DNA from: Brugia malayi
Lineage: Eukaryota > Nematoda > Chromadorea > Rhabditida > Onchocercidae
Length of the DNA stretch: 40,152 bases
Reading direction: 5' to 3'
NCBI RefSeq assembly: GCF_000002995.4
Contig: NW_025062314.1
Coordinates: forward strand, 1-40,152
A program made the position numbers and the translations under genes. This document shows, piece by piece, positions 1 through 12,401 of this stretch (the stretch's first letter is position 1; each line of letters starts with the position of its first letter). Below the pieces are notes generated by a model that was not told the DNA's origin, ran no database searches, and worked only from the letters and a program-made list of their open reading frames with translations.

Positions 1-3000
1 ATCAAAATGTCTTCTAGTGATATTGTTTACATTTGCAGAGAAGTGGCATGAATTAATCAAAATGTCTTCCTAGTGATATTGTTATATCTGCAGAGAAATG
101 GTATGAGTTAATGAATTAATCAAAATGTCTTCCAGTGATATTGTTATATTTGCAGACAAATGGCGTGAATTAATCAAAATGTCTTCTAATGATAATGTTA
201 TATCTGTAGAGAAATGGTATGAGTTAATGAAGTAATCAAAATATCTTCTGGTGATATTGTTTACATTTGCAGAGAAGTGGCATGAATTAATCAAAATATC
301 TTCTAGTGATATTGTTATATTGGTAGAGAAATGGTATGAGTTAATGAATTAATCAAAATGTCTTCTGGTGATATTGTTATATCTGCAGTGAAATGGTATG
401 AGTTAATGAATTAATCAAAATGTCTTCTGGTGATATTGTTTACATTTGCAGAGAAGTGGCATGAATTAATCAAAATATCTTCTAGTGATATTGTTATATC
501 TGTAGATAAGTGGCATGAATTAATCAAAATATCTTCTAGTGATATTGTTATATTCGTAGAGTAGTGGCATGAATTAATGAAGTATTCAAAATATCTTCTG
601 GTGATATGGCTTACATTTGCAGAGAAGTGGCATGAATTAAACAAAATGTCTTCTAGTGATATTGTTATATCTGTAGAGTACTGCATGATTTAATAAAAAT
701 GTCTTATAGTGATATTGTTATACTAGTAGAGAAATGGTGTAAATTAATCAAAATGTCTTCTAGTGATATTGTTTACATTTGCAGAGAAGTGGCATGAAAT
801 AATCAAAATGTCTTCTAGTGATATTGTTATATCTGCAGAGAAATGGTATGAGTTAATGAATTAATCAAAATGTCTTCCAGTGATATTGTTATATTTGCAG
901 ACAAATGGCGTGAATTAATCAAAATGTCTTCTAATGATAATGTTATATCTGTAGAGAAATGGTATGAGTTAATAAGTAATCAAAATATCTTCTGGTGATA
1001 TTGTTTACATTTGCAGAGAAGTGGCATGAATTAATCAAAATATCTTCTAATGATAATGTTATATTCTGTAGAGAAATGGTATGAGTTAATGAAGTAATCA
1101 AAATATCTTCTGGTGATATTGTTTACATTTGCAGAGAAGTGGCATGAATTAATCAAAACATCTTCTAGTGATATTGTTATATCTGTAGAGAAGTGGCATG
1201 AATTAATAAAAATGACTTTTAGAGATATTGTTATATCTACATAGAAATGATATGAGTTAATGAATTAATCAAAATGTTTTCTAGTGATATTGTTATATCT
1301 GTAGATAAGTGGCATGAATAAATCAAAATGTCTTTTAGTGATATTGTTATATTGGTAGAGAAATGGTATGAGTTAATGAATTAATCAAAATGTCTTCTGG
1401 TGATATTGTTATATCTGCAGTGAAATGGTATGAGTTAATGAATTAATCAAAATGTCTTCTGGTGATATTGTTTACATTTGCAGAGAAGTGGCATGAATTA
1501 ATCAAAATATCTTCTAGTGATATTGTTATATTCGTAGAGTAGTGGCATGAATTAATGAAGTATTCAAAATATCTTCTGGTGATATGGCTTACATTTGCAG
1601 AGAAGTGGCATGAATTAAACAAAATGCCTTCTAGTGATATTGTTATATCTGCAGAGAAATGATATGAGTTAATGAATAAATCAAAATGTCTTCTAGTGAT
1701 ATTGTTATATCTGTAGAGTACTGGCATGATTTAATAAAAATGTCTTATAGTGATATTGTTATACTAGTAGAGAAATGGTGTAAATTAATCAAAATGTCTT
1801 CTAGTGATATTGTTTACATTTGCAGAGAAGTGGCATGAAATAATCAAAATGTCTTCTAGTGATATTGTTATATCTGCAGAGAAATGGTATGAGTTAATGA
1901 ATTAATCAAAATGTCTTCTAGTGATATTGTTATATTTGCAGAGAAATGGCATGAATTAATCAAAATATCTTCTAGTGATATTGTTATATTTGCAGAGAAG
2001 TGGCATGAATTTATCGAAATATCTTCTAGTGATATTGTTATATTTGTAGAGTACTGGCATGATTTAATAAAAATGTCTTATAGTGATATTGTTATACTAG
2101 TAGAGAAATGGTGTAAATTAATCAAAATGTCTTCTAGTGATATTGTTATATCTGCAGAGAAATGATATGAGTTAATGAATTAATCAAAATGTCTTCTAGT
2201 GATATTGTTATATTTGCAGAGAAGTGGCATGAATTAATCAAAATGTCTTCTAGTGATATTGTTATATTTGCAGAGAAATGGCGTGAATTAATCAAAATGT
2301 CTTCTAGTGATATTGTTATATCTGTAGAGAAATGGTATGAGTTAATGAATTAATCAAAATATCTTCTGGTGATATTGTTTACATTTGCAGAGAAGTGGCA
2401 TGAATTAATCAAAATATCTTCTAGTGATATTGTTATATCTGTAGAGAAGTGGCATGAATTAATAAAAATGACTTTTAGAGATATTGTTATATCTACATAG
2501 AAATGATATGAGTTAATGAATTAATCAAAATGTTTTCTAGTGATATTGTTATATCTGTAGATAAGTGGCATGAATAAATCAAAATGTCTTTTAGTGATAT
2601 TGTTATATTGGTAGAGAAATGGTATGAGTTAATGAATTAATCAAAATGTCTTCTGGTGATATTGTTATATCTGCAGTGAAATGGTATGAGTTAATGAATT
2701 AATCAAAATGTCTTCTGGTGATATTGTTTACATTTGCAGAGAAGTGGCATGAATTAATCAAAATGTCTTCTAGTGATATTGTTATATCTGTAGAGAAGTG
2801 GCATGAATTAATGAAGTATTCAAAATATCTTCTGGTGATATGGCTTACATTTGCAGAGAAGTGGCATGAATTAAACAAAATGCCTTCTAGTGATATTGTT
2901 ATATCTGCAGAGAAATGATATGAGTTAATGAATTAATCAAAATGTCTTCTAGTGATATTGTTATATTTGTAGAGTAGTGGCATGAATTAATAAAAATGTC

Positions 3001-4916
3001 TTATAGTGATGTTGTTATATTAGTAGAGAAATGGTGTGAATTAATCAAAATGTCTTCTAGTGATATTGTTTACATTTGCAGAGAAGTGGCATGAAATAAT
3101 CAAAATGTCTTCTAGTGATATTGTTATATCTGCAGAGAAATGGTATGAGTTAATGAATTAATCAAAATGTCTTCCAGTGATATTGTTATATTTGCAGACA
3201 AATGGCGTGAATTAATCAAAATGTCTTCTAATGATAATGTTATATCTGTAGAGAAATGGTATGAGTTAATGAAGTAATCAAAATATCTTCTGGTGATATT
3301 GTTTACATTTGCAGAGAAGTGGCATGAATTAATCAAAATATCTTCTAGTGATATTGTTATATTGGTAGAGAAATGGTATGAGTTAATGAATTAATCAAAA
3401 TGTCTTCTGGTGATATTGTTATATCTGCAGTGAAATGGTATGAGTTAATGAATTAATCAAAATGTCTTCTGGTGATATTGTTTACATTTGCAGAGAAGTG
3501 GCATGAATTAATCAAAATATCTTCTAGTGATATTGTTATATCTGCAGAGAAATGGTATGAGTTAATGAATTAATCAAAATGTCTTCTAGTGATATTGTTA
3601 TATTTGTTGAGTGGTGGCATGAATTAATCAAAATATCATCCAGTGATATTGTTATATTTGCAGAGAAATGGCGTGAATTAATCAAAATGTCTTCTAGTGA
3701 TATTGCTATATCTGTGGAGATATGGTATGAGTTAATGAATTAATCAAAATGTCTTCTGGTGATATTGTTTATATTTGCAGAGAAGTGGCATGAATTAATC
3801 AAAATATCTTCTAGTGATATTGTTATATTTGCAGAGAAATGGCGTGAATTAATCAAAATGTCTTCTAGTGATATTGTTATATTTGTAGAGTAGTGGCATG
3901 AATTAATCAAAATGTCTTTTAGTGATATTGTTATATTGGTAGAGAAATGGCATGAATTAATAAAAATGACTTTTAGTGATATTGTTATATCTACATAGAA
4001 ATGGTATGAGTTAATGAATTAATCAAAATGTCTTCTGGTGATATTTTTTATATTTGCAGAGAAGTGGCATGAATTAATCAAAATATCTTCTAATGATAAT
4101 GTTATATCTGTAGAGAAATGGTATGAGTTAAAGAATTAATCAATATGTCTCCTAGTGATATTGTTATATTTGCAGAGAAATGTCATGAATTAATCAAAAT
4201 GTCTTCTAGTGATATTGTTATATCTGCAGAGAAATGATATGAGTTAATGAATAAATCAAAATGTCTTATAGTGATATTGTTATACTAGTAGAGAAATGGT
4301 GTAAATTAATCAAAATGTCTTCAAGTGATATTGTTTTCATTTGCAGAGAAGTGGCATGAATTAATCAAATTATCTTCTAGTGATATTGTTATATTTGCAG
4401 AGATATGATATGAGTTAATGAATTGATCAAAATGTGTCTACTAATGATAATGTTATATCTGTAGAGAAATGGTATGAGTTAATGAAGTTATCAAAATATC
4501 TGCTGGTGGTATTGTTTGCATTTGCAGAGAAGTGGCATGAATTAGACAAAATGCCTTCTAGTGATATTGTTATGTTGGTAGAGAAATGGTATGAATTAAT
4601 CAAAATGACTTCTAATGATAATGTTATATCTGTAGAGAAATGGTATGAGTTAATGAATTAATCAAAATTTCTTCAAGTGATATTGTCATATTTGTAGAGA
4701 AATGGTATGAGTTAATGAATAAATCAAAATGTCTTCTAGTGATATTGTTATATTTGCAGAGAAGTGGCATGAATTTATCGAAATATCTTCTAGTGATATT
4801 GTTATATTTGCAGAGAAATGTCATGAGTTAATGAATAAATCAAAATGTCTTATAGTGATGTTGTTATATTAGTAGAGAAATGGTGTGAATTAATCAAAAT
4901 GTCTTCTAGTGATATT
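1..4916 (+). repeat. Tandem satellite array, left block, plus orientation
   Basis: Head-to-tail repeat with a 54-bp basic unit (core AATCAAAATGTCTTCTAGTG, then a variable TATTTGCAGAGAAGTGGCATG-like half) mixed with 62-bp units that end in GAGTTAATGAATTAATC instead of GAATTAATC. Higher-order structure is visible: roughly 1-500 recurs at roughly 3043-3540 (offset 3042, with a stretch that translates identically), and blocks around 1200-1700 recur about 1260 bp later. Because 54 is 18 codons, short open frames appear on both strands with an 18-residue period, but the 62-bp units break every frame. I therefore read this as non-coding satellite. The array ends abruptly where the LTR element begins. 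Confidence 0.95.
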
Positions 4917-5322
4917 TGTCGCGAATTATAATTTCGCGAAAACTTCTAACCAATTTCATAGTATCATAAATCATCTCTCTTTTTAAATTGTAAACAATCC
5001 TACAGTATTCACACATGTATTTTTAATCTCTTCGTAGTAAACACTTTAAATTCTTTACACATGTGATTTTATCTTAGACACACCCAATCTTCACTCATAT
5101 AAATTCAATCCTAATAAACAAAACCATTAATTATTATCATTGTCGACTATGCTCGTTTAACCAAGATGATCTCCTCCAATCTTCTTCTTGATGATAAAAT
5201 TTCTTCTCTTCTTTTACTGCTCTGTTTATTAATACTACGTTTGCGAAAAATAAAGATTTATTAATCCTTCTACTGTATTGCAAACAATTCGAATATCAAC
5301 CAACAGACAACCTTTCACGACA
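4917..5322 (+). repeat. 5' LTR of the BEL/Pao element
   Basis: Direct repeat of 11997-12401. It begins TGTCGCGAATTATAATTTCG, where CGCGAA and TTCGCG can pair as a short terminal stem. A polyadenylation-like AAATAAAG lies near 5247-5255. It ends CACGACA immediately before the A/T-rich spacer and primer binding site. Differences from the 3' LTR: one extra T in a T-run, a T/C change in CACTCATA versus CACTCACA, and a two-base change in AAGATGATC versus AAGATCAAC. Confidence 0.93.
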
Positions 5323-5330
5323 CAAATTTT

Positions 5331-5350
5331 TTGGTGCCACGAGCCGGGAA
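5331..5350 (+). promoter_or_regulatory. Primer binding site (tRNA-primed minus-strand synthesis)
   Basis: TGGTGCCACGAGCCGGG directly follows the 5' LTR spacer and precedes the gag ATG at 5352. A TGG start complementary to a tRNA 3' CCA end is the usual form. I cannot assign the tRNA. The second element in the window has the same first seven bases (TGGTGCC) but then diverges. Confidence 0.7.
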
Positions 5351-5351
5351 C

Positions 5352-8300
5352 ATGTCAAGCCACATCATCGCAAGCTTTCAACCGGCAAAGGAAAGGTTAG
5401 TCAGTCTTCTTAAAGAAGTTAATCAACTGGAAATCAAATCTCCAGATCCAAGTATGACAATAGAAGAAAAAAAAGATTTTTATGTGATAAGAAAAAGAGT
5501 GTTAGAAGATAAACTTCGATGAATCCAATTATGCGTAACTGCGTTTGAATCTATCAACGATAAATGGTTCACATATACTCAACAAATCGTCACGATGAAA
5601 AGAAGAGAAGAAGAGGAAGAAAAATACAAAACAATAACAGAAGGTGACCAAGGAATATTTCAATTATTACACGAAGGAAAGGAAGCTGTAATAACACTGA
5701 CAATGCACAAGGATGAAGTCGACCAAAACTTAAAACAACTCTCATAGGAGTTGACGAACAAACAAGCAAAAGAAGAAGCAAAATTTACTCCTTCTTCAAA
5801 TATTAATGTAAATCTTCCTCATTTATCGCTCCCTACTTTCGATGGAGACCCTAGACAATGGCGACAATTTTGGAGCAGTTTTAACGCAGCAGTCCACACA
5901 CAAGCGATTCCAGAAATACAAAAATTGAATTACTTGTACTCATGTCTTAAAGGAAAGGCTCTACAAGCAATATCTGGATATGATATAGCTCCAGAGAATT
6001 ATGAAGTCATCAGAAAACTGCTCAATGAAAAATATGGCGATCACTCAATAGTAACAACATTACTCTACAACGAACTCCAATCAATTAAACGAAACGAAAG
6101 AGAATGGATTGGAACAATTGAAAATATAGAACGAGTACTGCGCCAGTTAGAAGCTCTAGGAGAAAGCCTTGAGCACTCAAATATTGAAATCTTGATCGAG
6201 AGCAAGTTGCCATTATGGATATTAAATAAAATATATAAACACAAGAAGAAGGACATGCCTTGGTCAATTCTCAAACTAAGAAACTTTTTAACAAGTTTAG
6301 TTAATGTGAATGAACAGATTAGAAACTGTCAACATTCACTCACTCAACTCAATATTAAATCTACAAATACCAAACCGGAACAAAAACAACGATACAATCC
6401 CGGAGGAACTTCAGCATTGTCAACAATAAAAGATAATCAAAATACTTCGAAAATTACAACAACGAAAAGACGACCATGTGTATTTTGCAATCAAGATCAT
6501 TGGGACAGCGATTGCGTGAGCTACACAACTCTCAATGCTCGGCTTAGTCGTCTCAAAGTGTTGAAGAAATGTACTATTTGTCTTAGAGACAGTCACAAAG
6601 GAAAGAATTGTAATGTCAAAAAACAATGTTTTTATTGCAAAAGCTCGCATAATAGTGCTTTATGTAATAAAAGGAATTCACTTTCTTTAAACAATACAAT
6701 GTCTCAAAGAAATGAAGAGCATGAAAGAATTGGACCTTCGAAACGAAAGGATTGTTCAACTTCTCTCTATAACTCCACATTAACAACTCGATCCAAACAG
6801 ACAAAGGAAACCTTACTTTTATGTAAGGAGATAAAGGTTTTTAATCCATCACAACCTCAACTACAACAAAATACCCTTGAATTATTTGATATTGGATCGC
6901 AACTCTCCTTCATCTCCAAAAAATTATCACGTCAATTAAAGTTAACCGAAACAGAAACTCAAATTATGAAAATAGCTCCATTTGGTATGAAAGAACCGAA
7001 ATCATGTCCCACTGCTCGCATACAACTAAATGTGCTAACTACCGAAAGCGAAATCATACAACTACAAGCAAATATAATTGATTATCTAACAAACGAACTG
7101 CAGGTAGTGGAGACATCAAATGAATTTCAAATTCAAAATTTGACAAATTATTGGAAAAAACCTGATGTATTGATTGGAGCTGACTATTTTTTCAAATTTA
7201 TTAACCTACGAGAAATTAGGGAATTGAAATCAGGACATATGTTGGTTCAATCAAAAGTTGGTCCAATGATTGCTGGAAATGGAGATATTAAGAAACTTTG
7301 CACGAACGAATTATATCCTAAAGAAGTAGTATATTCTACAAACGTCAATATTAGCACGGAGCTAGAAAAATTTTGGAAATTAGAGACGATTGGTATCCAA
7401 GAATCACCTCAAGATGATGATGATGATCAAGCTTTAAAGCATTTCAAACGGACCATCATCAAGCAGGGTGGAAGATATCAGGTTTGTTGGCCATGGAAAG
7501 ACTCCAAACAAAAATTAAGCAATAATTATGGATTATGTCTGGGACGATTGAAGAATTTGATCAATCGCCTACAACATAATTCAAATCTCCATTCATATCA
7601 TCAAATACTTATGGATCAACTACACTCAGGTATAATTGAAGAAGTACCTCCAAAGGATGAGGTAGGCGTTATTCATTACTTACCACATCATGAAGTATTA
7701 ACTCCCAGTAAATCAACAACTAAATTAAGAATAGTATATGATGCTTCAGCACATCACAAAGGTTTTAAAAGCTTAAATGAAGTACTATAACGAGGTCCAG
7801 TAATGTTACCGGATTTAGTTGGAGTAATATTACGTTTTCGGATGATGAAAATAGTAATAACCGCTGATATCGAAAAGGCATTTTTACAACTAGAACTACA
7901 AAATGAAGAAAGAAATTGTACACGTTTTCTTTGGTTAGATGATATTGATAAAGAACTAACCAATGAAAACATAAAATGTTACCGATTTAAGAGAGTTCCT
8001 TTTGGAATAATATCCTCACCCTTCTTATTAGCAGCAACATTAAATTACCACCTAGAAAATCATGGTAGTGAATTGGCATGGGAGATAAGAAAGAACTTAT
8101 ATGTAGACAACGTTATTATATCAGCAAATGGAACAGAAGAGGCCTTATATAAATATGAAAGAACGAAAGAAATTTTTGCTGAAGCATCGATGAACATAAG
8201 AGAATTTCTTTCAAATGACGAAGAATTCAATGAAAGAATAGCTGAATGCGACCTAAGCCAAACAAATCAGGAAAATTTTCTTGGTCTTAAATGGAACCAT

Positions 8301-10069
8301 GAACGAGATATTATCCGTGTGACACTGAAACCATGGATAGGAAAAAGTTTAACAAAGAGGACTATCCTACAATTCATAGCCTCCCAATATGATCCATTGG
8401 GTCTTCTCGTTCCTATAATGATCAAACTTAAATTATTCATACAACACTTATGGAAAGAAAACATCCCATGGGATCAATCTTTAAACAAGCAGGACGAACA
8501 ACAGTGGATAAATCTCATCAAAGAATGGCCAACAAATATAATAGAGCTGCCAAGATTTATAATGGAAACTTCACAATTAACAGAATTCCATATATTTACT
8601 GACGCTTCGAAAGTTGCCTATTCTGCAGCTATTTATATTCTCAATCATGGATATCAAAACACATATTCGAATTCATTTTTGATTTATGCTAAATCTCGAA
8701 TTGCTCCAATTAAAGGTATGTCAATTCCTAGACTTGAATTATTATCTGTACTAATTGGAGTAAGAGCAGCTCAGTTCGTATTGAAACAATTAAATCTTGA
8801 AAATAATCAAGTTACTTTGTGGACGGATTCAAAATGTGTTCTTTACTGGATACAGAATTATACAAAGCTGCTTCCCAGATTTATACAAAATCGCATCGAA
8901 GAAATAAGGAAATCTAACTTCAAATTAAATTACATACCAAGTGATCAAAATCCAGCAGATATAGCCACCAAAGGAGTATCACCACTTAAACTCCAAAATT
9001 GTAAACAATGGTGGAAAGGACCTCGATGGTTGGAACTCAAGAAATCTGAATGGCCAAAGTGCAAACTTCGCTATTCAGGAAACGATGAATTTGCAGAAGC
9101 AATTGCTTTGAATTTAACAAAGATGACTCAAACCTTTAAAAGGAATATAATTGAATTTATTGACGTATGTCGCTTCAGCAGTTGGACAAAACTAGTTCGA
9201 GTAACTGTTTGGACTTTTAGATTTATTAAACAAACCTGCAAAAAGAAATTAGTGTGGCTAGAACCATTATCCGTAAAAAAGAAATATATGACTAAAGTTG
9301 ATTACGATATAGCAGAGACTATGCTGATCAGACAGGCCCAATCACGATTGCTAACGGAGGACGAAAAGGAAAAATGGAATCTATATCTAGATGAAAGTGA
9401 TAACTTATGGAAATTAAGGAGCCGACTGGAAAATTCAGAATTAATGGACGAAAGCAAATATCCCATATATTTACCGGTTCATAATTATATTACCGATCTT
9501 ATTATTTTACACAAGCATAATGAATTATATCACGCAGGTATTGCACATACGTTATCTGAATTAAGACGAAAATATTGGATACCGAAAGGAAGAGCTGCTA
9601 TAAAACGAACCATAAACCTATACTGTTATTGCATTCGCTGGAAAGCTAAACCGTTTAAACTGCCAGCGATGACAAATGAACCAGAAGTACCTCGTGGTGT
9701 ATGGAAATTGGCAAGGATAATAAAAATTAATCGAGGATGGGATGGAAAAATAAGGAGTGCAACAATACAATTACCGAATGGAAAACAAATCGATCGATCA
9801 ATAAATATGCTTTATCCTATGGAAATAGATGCTACTGAAGATAAAGAAGAAAAAGTGGAAGATGAACCGGAAGAACCCATTGCTCGACGAACCAGAAGTG
9901 CTAAAAAATTACAAACTACAGTCTATGCGAAAGACAAGTCTAATCTTTTGATAAAAACTTTATCATTGATAACGATGATGTCTTTAATACCAAGACAGGT
10001 ATTAGCTAACAATAGCTGTAATTGGATTACTGGAGTACCCTTTAATATTCCTCAAAAAATGGAATTGTG
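5352..10069 (+). pseudogene. BEL/Pao gag-pol polyprotein, broken by in-frame stops and an integrase deletion
   Basis: One reading frame runs from ATG 5352 to TGA 10067-10069 but is cut by TGA at 5520, TAG at 5748 and TAA at 7788. Gag shows a DUF1759-like block (LPTFDGDPRQWRQFW near 5830) and three zinc knuckles of CX2CX3-4HX4C type at about 6475-6660. The protease motif reads DIG (6888-6896) where DSG or DTG is expected. Reverse transcriptase carries YVDN at 8100-8111, and RNase H has its acidic residues (TDAS, LELL, TDSK, PAD). The integrase zinc-binding region is present, but the frame jumps near 9675-9690 from KPFKLPAMT to the C-terminal VPRGVWKLA block (DUF5641-like), so the whole DDE core is missing. 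The protein would have acted in a cytoplasmic particle and the nucleus. It cannot integrate on its own. Confidence 0.92.
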
Positions 10070-10860
10070 AAGAAATTATTCACAAAAATGCTACATATCA
10101 CAAAGTGGATGTATACACACGCAGTATCAGACCATACATCTACTACCGCAACTTCCTCACAATTCTGCATATATTTAAATGTTCAAAAACAAATGAACGG
10201 AATTGGACTAATTCAATCTTCTCCTAATCAATGGATAACGAATAAGGAAATACAATACTCCTATGGATGGTTAGGAGTTAACTGTCAATCAACGTCAAAC
10301 TTCATATTAACTCAAGGAGAAATTCTCCTCTATGATGGAAGAGGAACTACAGTCTATGCGAAAGACAAGTCTAATCTTTTGATAAAAACTTTATCATTGA
10401 TAACGATGATGTCTTTAATACCAAGACAGGTATTAGCTAACAATAGCTGTAATTGGATTACTGGAGTACCCTTTAATATTCCTGAAAAATGGAATTGTGA
10501 AGAAATTATTCACAAAAATGCTACATATCACAAAGTGGATGTGTACACACGCACCCATGTAAGAATACCAGCTATAAAATGTAGTAACATTACACGGACT
10601 GTATGCACGAAAGCCTTTCTCAGAATATCGCTATCGGTAGTGTCAGACCATACGTCTACTACCGCAACTTCTTCACAATTCTGCAGATATTTTAATATTC
10701 GAAAACAAATGAACGGAATTGGACTGATTCAATCTTCTCCTAATCAATGGATAACGAATAAGGAAATACAATACTCCTATGGATGGTTAGGAGTTAACTG
10801 TCAATCAACTTCAAACTTCATATTAACTCAAGGAGAAATTCTCATCTACGATGGAAGAGG
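9914..10860 (+). repeat. Tandem duplication inside the env-like region
   Basis: Two adjacent copies, 9914-10344 and 10345-10860, both starting AACTACAGTCTATGCG and both ending GATGGAAGAGG. Copy 1 lacks about 86 bp that copy 2 keeps (the part following TACACACGCA) and has one extra A in a run near 10057, which moves the frame. Copy 2 joins smoothly to the rest of env (GTTAGTCTC), so copy 1 looks like the added or damaged copy. Confidence 0.9.
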
Positions 10861-11971
10861 GTTAGTCTCTAACCTTGAAGATATAAAAGACTGTTCGACA
10901 CAAAAGGGTGAATGCATAACGAATACTAGCATTATCATATGGAAATAGCAATGATACGACCAATCATTGTTTATATCGAAAGATCGGAAGATTCAAGGCT
11001 ACAAAGTATAACAACCACTTCATCATCGATGAAATACAAGCATCGCTTATAATTGATAAAAACCCCCCTGTATTAAACACCAAAATTTGTAGATTCACCT
11101 CTCCAATTTTAATGCAGGGCGATATAGTTATTGAACTAGACGTTGAAAATGACTCGAACTCTACTACAAAATTCAAACGAAGAATAACAAATAAACTATT
11201 TTAATGATGGAAAAGGCTCCGGATAGAAAGTACGATCCTGAAAATGTAAAACTTCAATACCTTTCTGATTCACTAAGACAAGAATTCCTTCAACAACTCA
11301 AAGAAACACAGCAGAGAAGTTGCCAAAACAGAAATAACTTATTACTTTTGATCAAATGGCTATCAATCAGCAATCCTACTCTTGCCACGAAACTAATACT
11401 TCAAAGAAACGATGTGATAGCTAAAAGAATTAACGGAAATTTGATGGTGGCTCCTTGCAAATCAGAACAATCAACAATTGAAAATATCGAATTTAAAGGA
11501 GATTTAATAAGTAAGTTTGAAATTGAGAGAATTAATGCAGAATTGGAAATCCTAGCTCAAACTCAAAAAACAATTAATTCAATACCACATCAAATGAAAG
11601 ATGAACTCTTTTGGCAAGAAATCTCTGAAGAAGGAGAAGAAATTATCAAACAAATGGAAAAGGAATTCAATGAAATTGTTCTACCGATAGAAAAAGAATT
11701 TGAAAACGTGATAACACATTGGAAATTGATTTTTATCTGTATAGTTATCGTGACAATATTAACTATTTTAGTTATTATTAAGTGTAAATTTAAATTAGTT
11801 CAATCCCTCCTTTGTAATACTTCAAAACGAAATTCAAATCAAGCTACCATTATTACTCTCCCTACAGAATCACCACACACTCAATTCATAACTAAAGAAG
11901 AAATCCCACCTATTAAACTCCGTACATTTAGCTATATACCTCAAAATCACTCTCTCAAAATTACATCTTAA
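9914..11971 (+). pseudogene. env-like glycoprotein region of the BEL/Pao element, frame-broken
   Basis: Downstream of pol and partly fused to its frame is a region with the layout of a viral-type surface glycoprotein. It has a hydrophobic leader ([20 protein letters not shown]), a cysteine-bearing ectodomain with N-x-S/T sites, a helical stretch, one C-terminal membrane segment at about 11723-11790 (FICIVIVTILTILVII) and a tail ending at 11971. The reading frame shifts at least three times: at an extra A near 10057, near 10936, and near 11204. The 5' part is present twice. Some nematode BEL/Pao elements are known to carry env genes captured from RNA viruses. I cannot say from sequence alone which virus family this resembles. 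Confidence 0.75.
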
Positions 11972-11996
11972 AACAATTTCTCTCCCTCTTCGGGAG

Positions 11997-12401
11997 TGTC
12001 GCGAATTATAATTTCGCGAAAACTTCTAACCAATTTCATAGTATCATAAATCATCTCTCTTTTAAATTGTAAACAATCCTACAGTATTCACACATGTATT
12101 TTTAATCTCTTCGTAGTAAACACTTTAAATTCTTTACACATGTGATTTTATCTTAGACACACCCAATCTTCACTCACATAAATTCAATCCTAATAAACAA
12201 AACCATTAATTATTATCATTGTCGACTATGCTCGTTTAACCAAGATCAACTCCTCCAATCTTCTTCTTGATGATAAAATTTCTTCTCTTCTTTTACTGCT
12301 CTGTTTATTAATACTACGTTTGCGAAAAATAAAGATTTATTAATCCTTCTACTGTATTGCAAACAATTCGAATATCAACCAACAGACAACCTTTCACGAC
12401 A
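11997..12401 (+). repeat. 3' LTR of the BEL/Pao element
   Basis: Near-identical to 4917-5322. It is preceded by CTTCGGGAG, a poor purine tract at the position where the plus-strand primer would lie, and followed at 12402 by satellite sequence continuing the unit interrupted at 4916. Confidence 0.93.

Larger units (their letters stand above)
4917..12401 (+). mobile_element. BEL/Pao LTR retrotransposon with env-like region, defective
   Basis: A 7485-bp element bounded by 406-bp and 405-bp LTRs that start TGTCG and end CGACA. It is inserted in the satellite: joining the flank before 4917 to the flank after 12401 restores a normal repeat unit, with TATT (or ATATT, if the last A is counted as target) duplicated. 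Order inside is primer binding site, gag with three zinc knuckles, protease, reverse transcriptase, RNase H, remnant integrase and an env-like region, which is the BEL/Pao order. The LTRs differ by one indel and about three substitutions by eye, so insertion is recent. Three in-frame stops, loss of the integrase core and frameshifts in env make it non-autonomous. Confidence 0.95.

Noticed and set aside
1911..2165. 84-residue ORF with an 18-residue repeat (SSSDIVIFAEKWHELIK type) and similar ones on both strands
   Set aside because: The frame exists only because the unit is 54 bp. The 62-bp units break it, both strands are equally open, and variants change residues at random. It is satellite, not a repeat protein.
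8100..8111. YVDN as an inactivating mutation of this copy
   Set aside because: The second, independent element has the same residue, so it is more likely ancestral.
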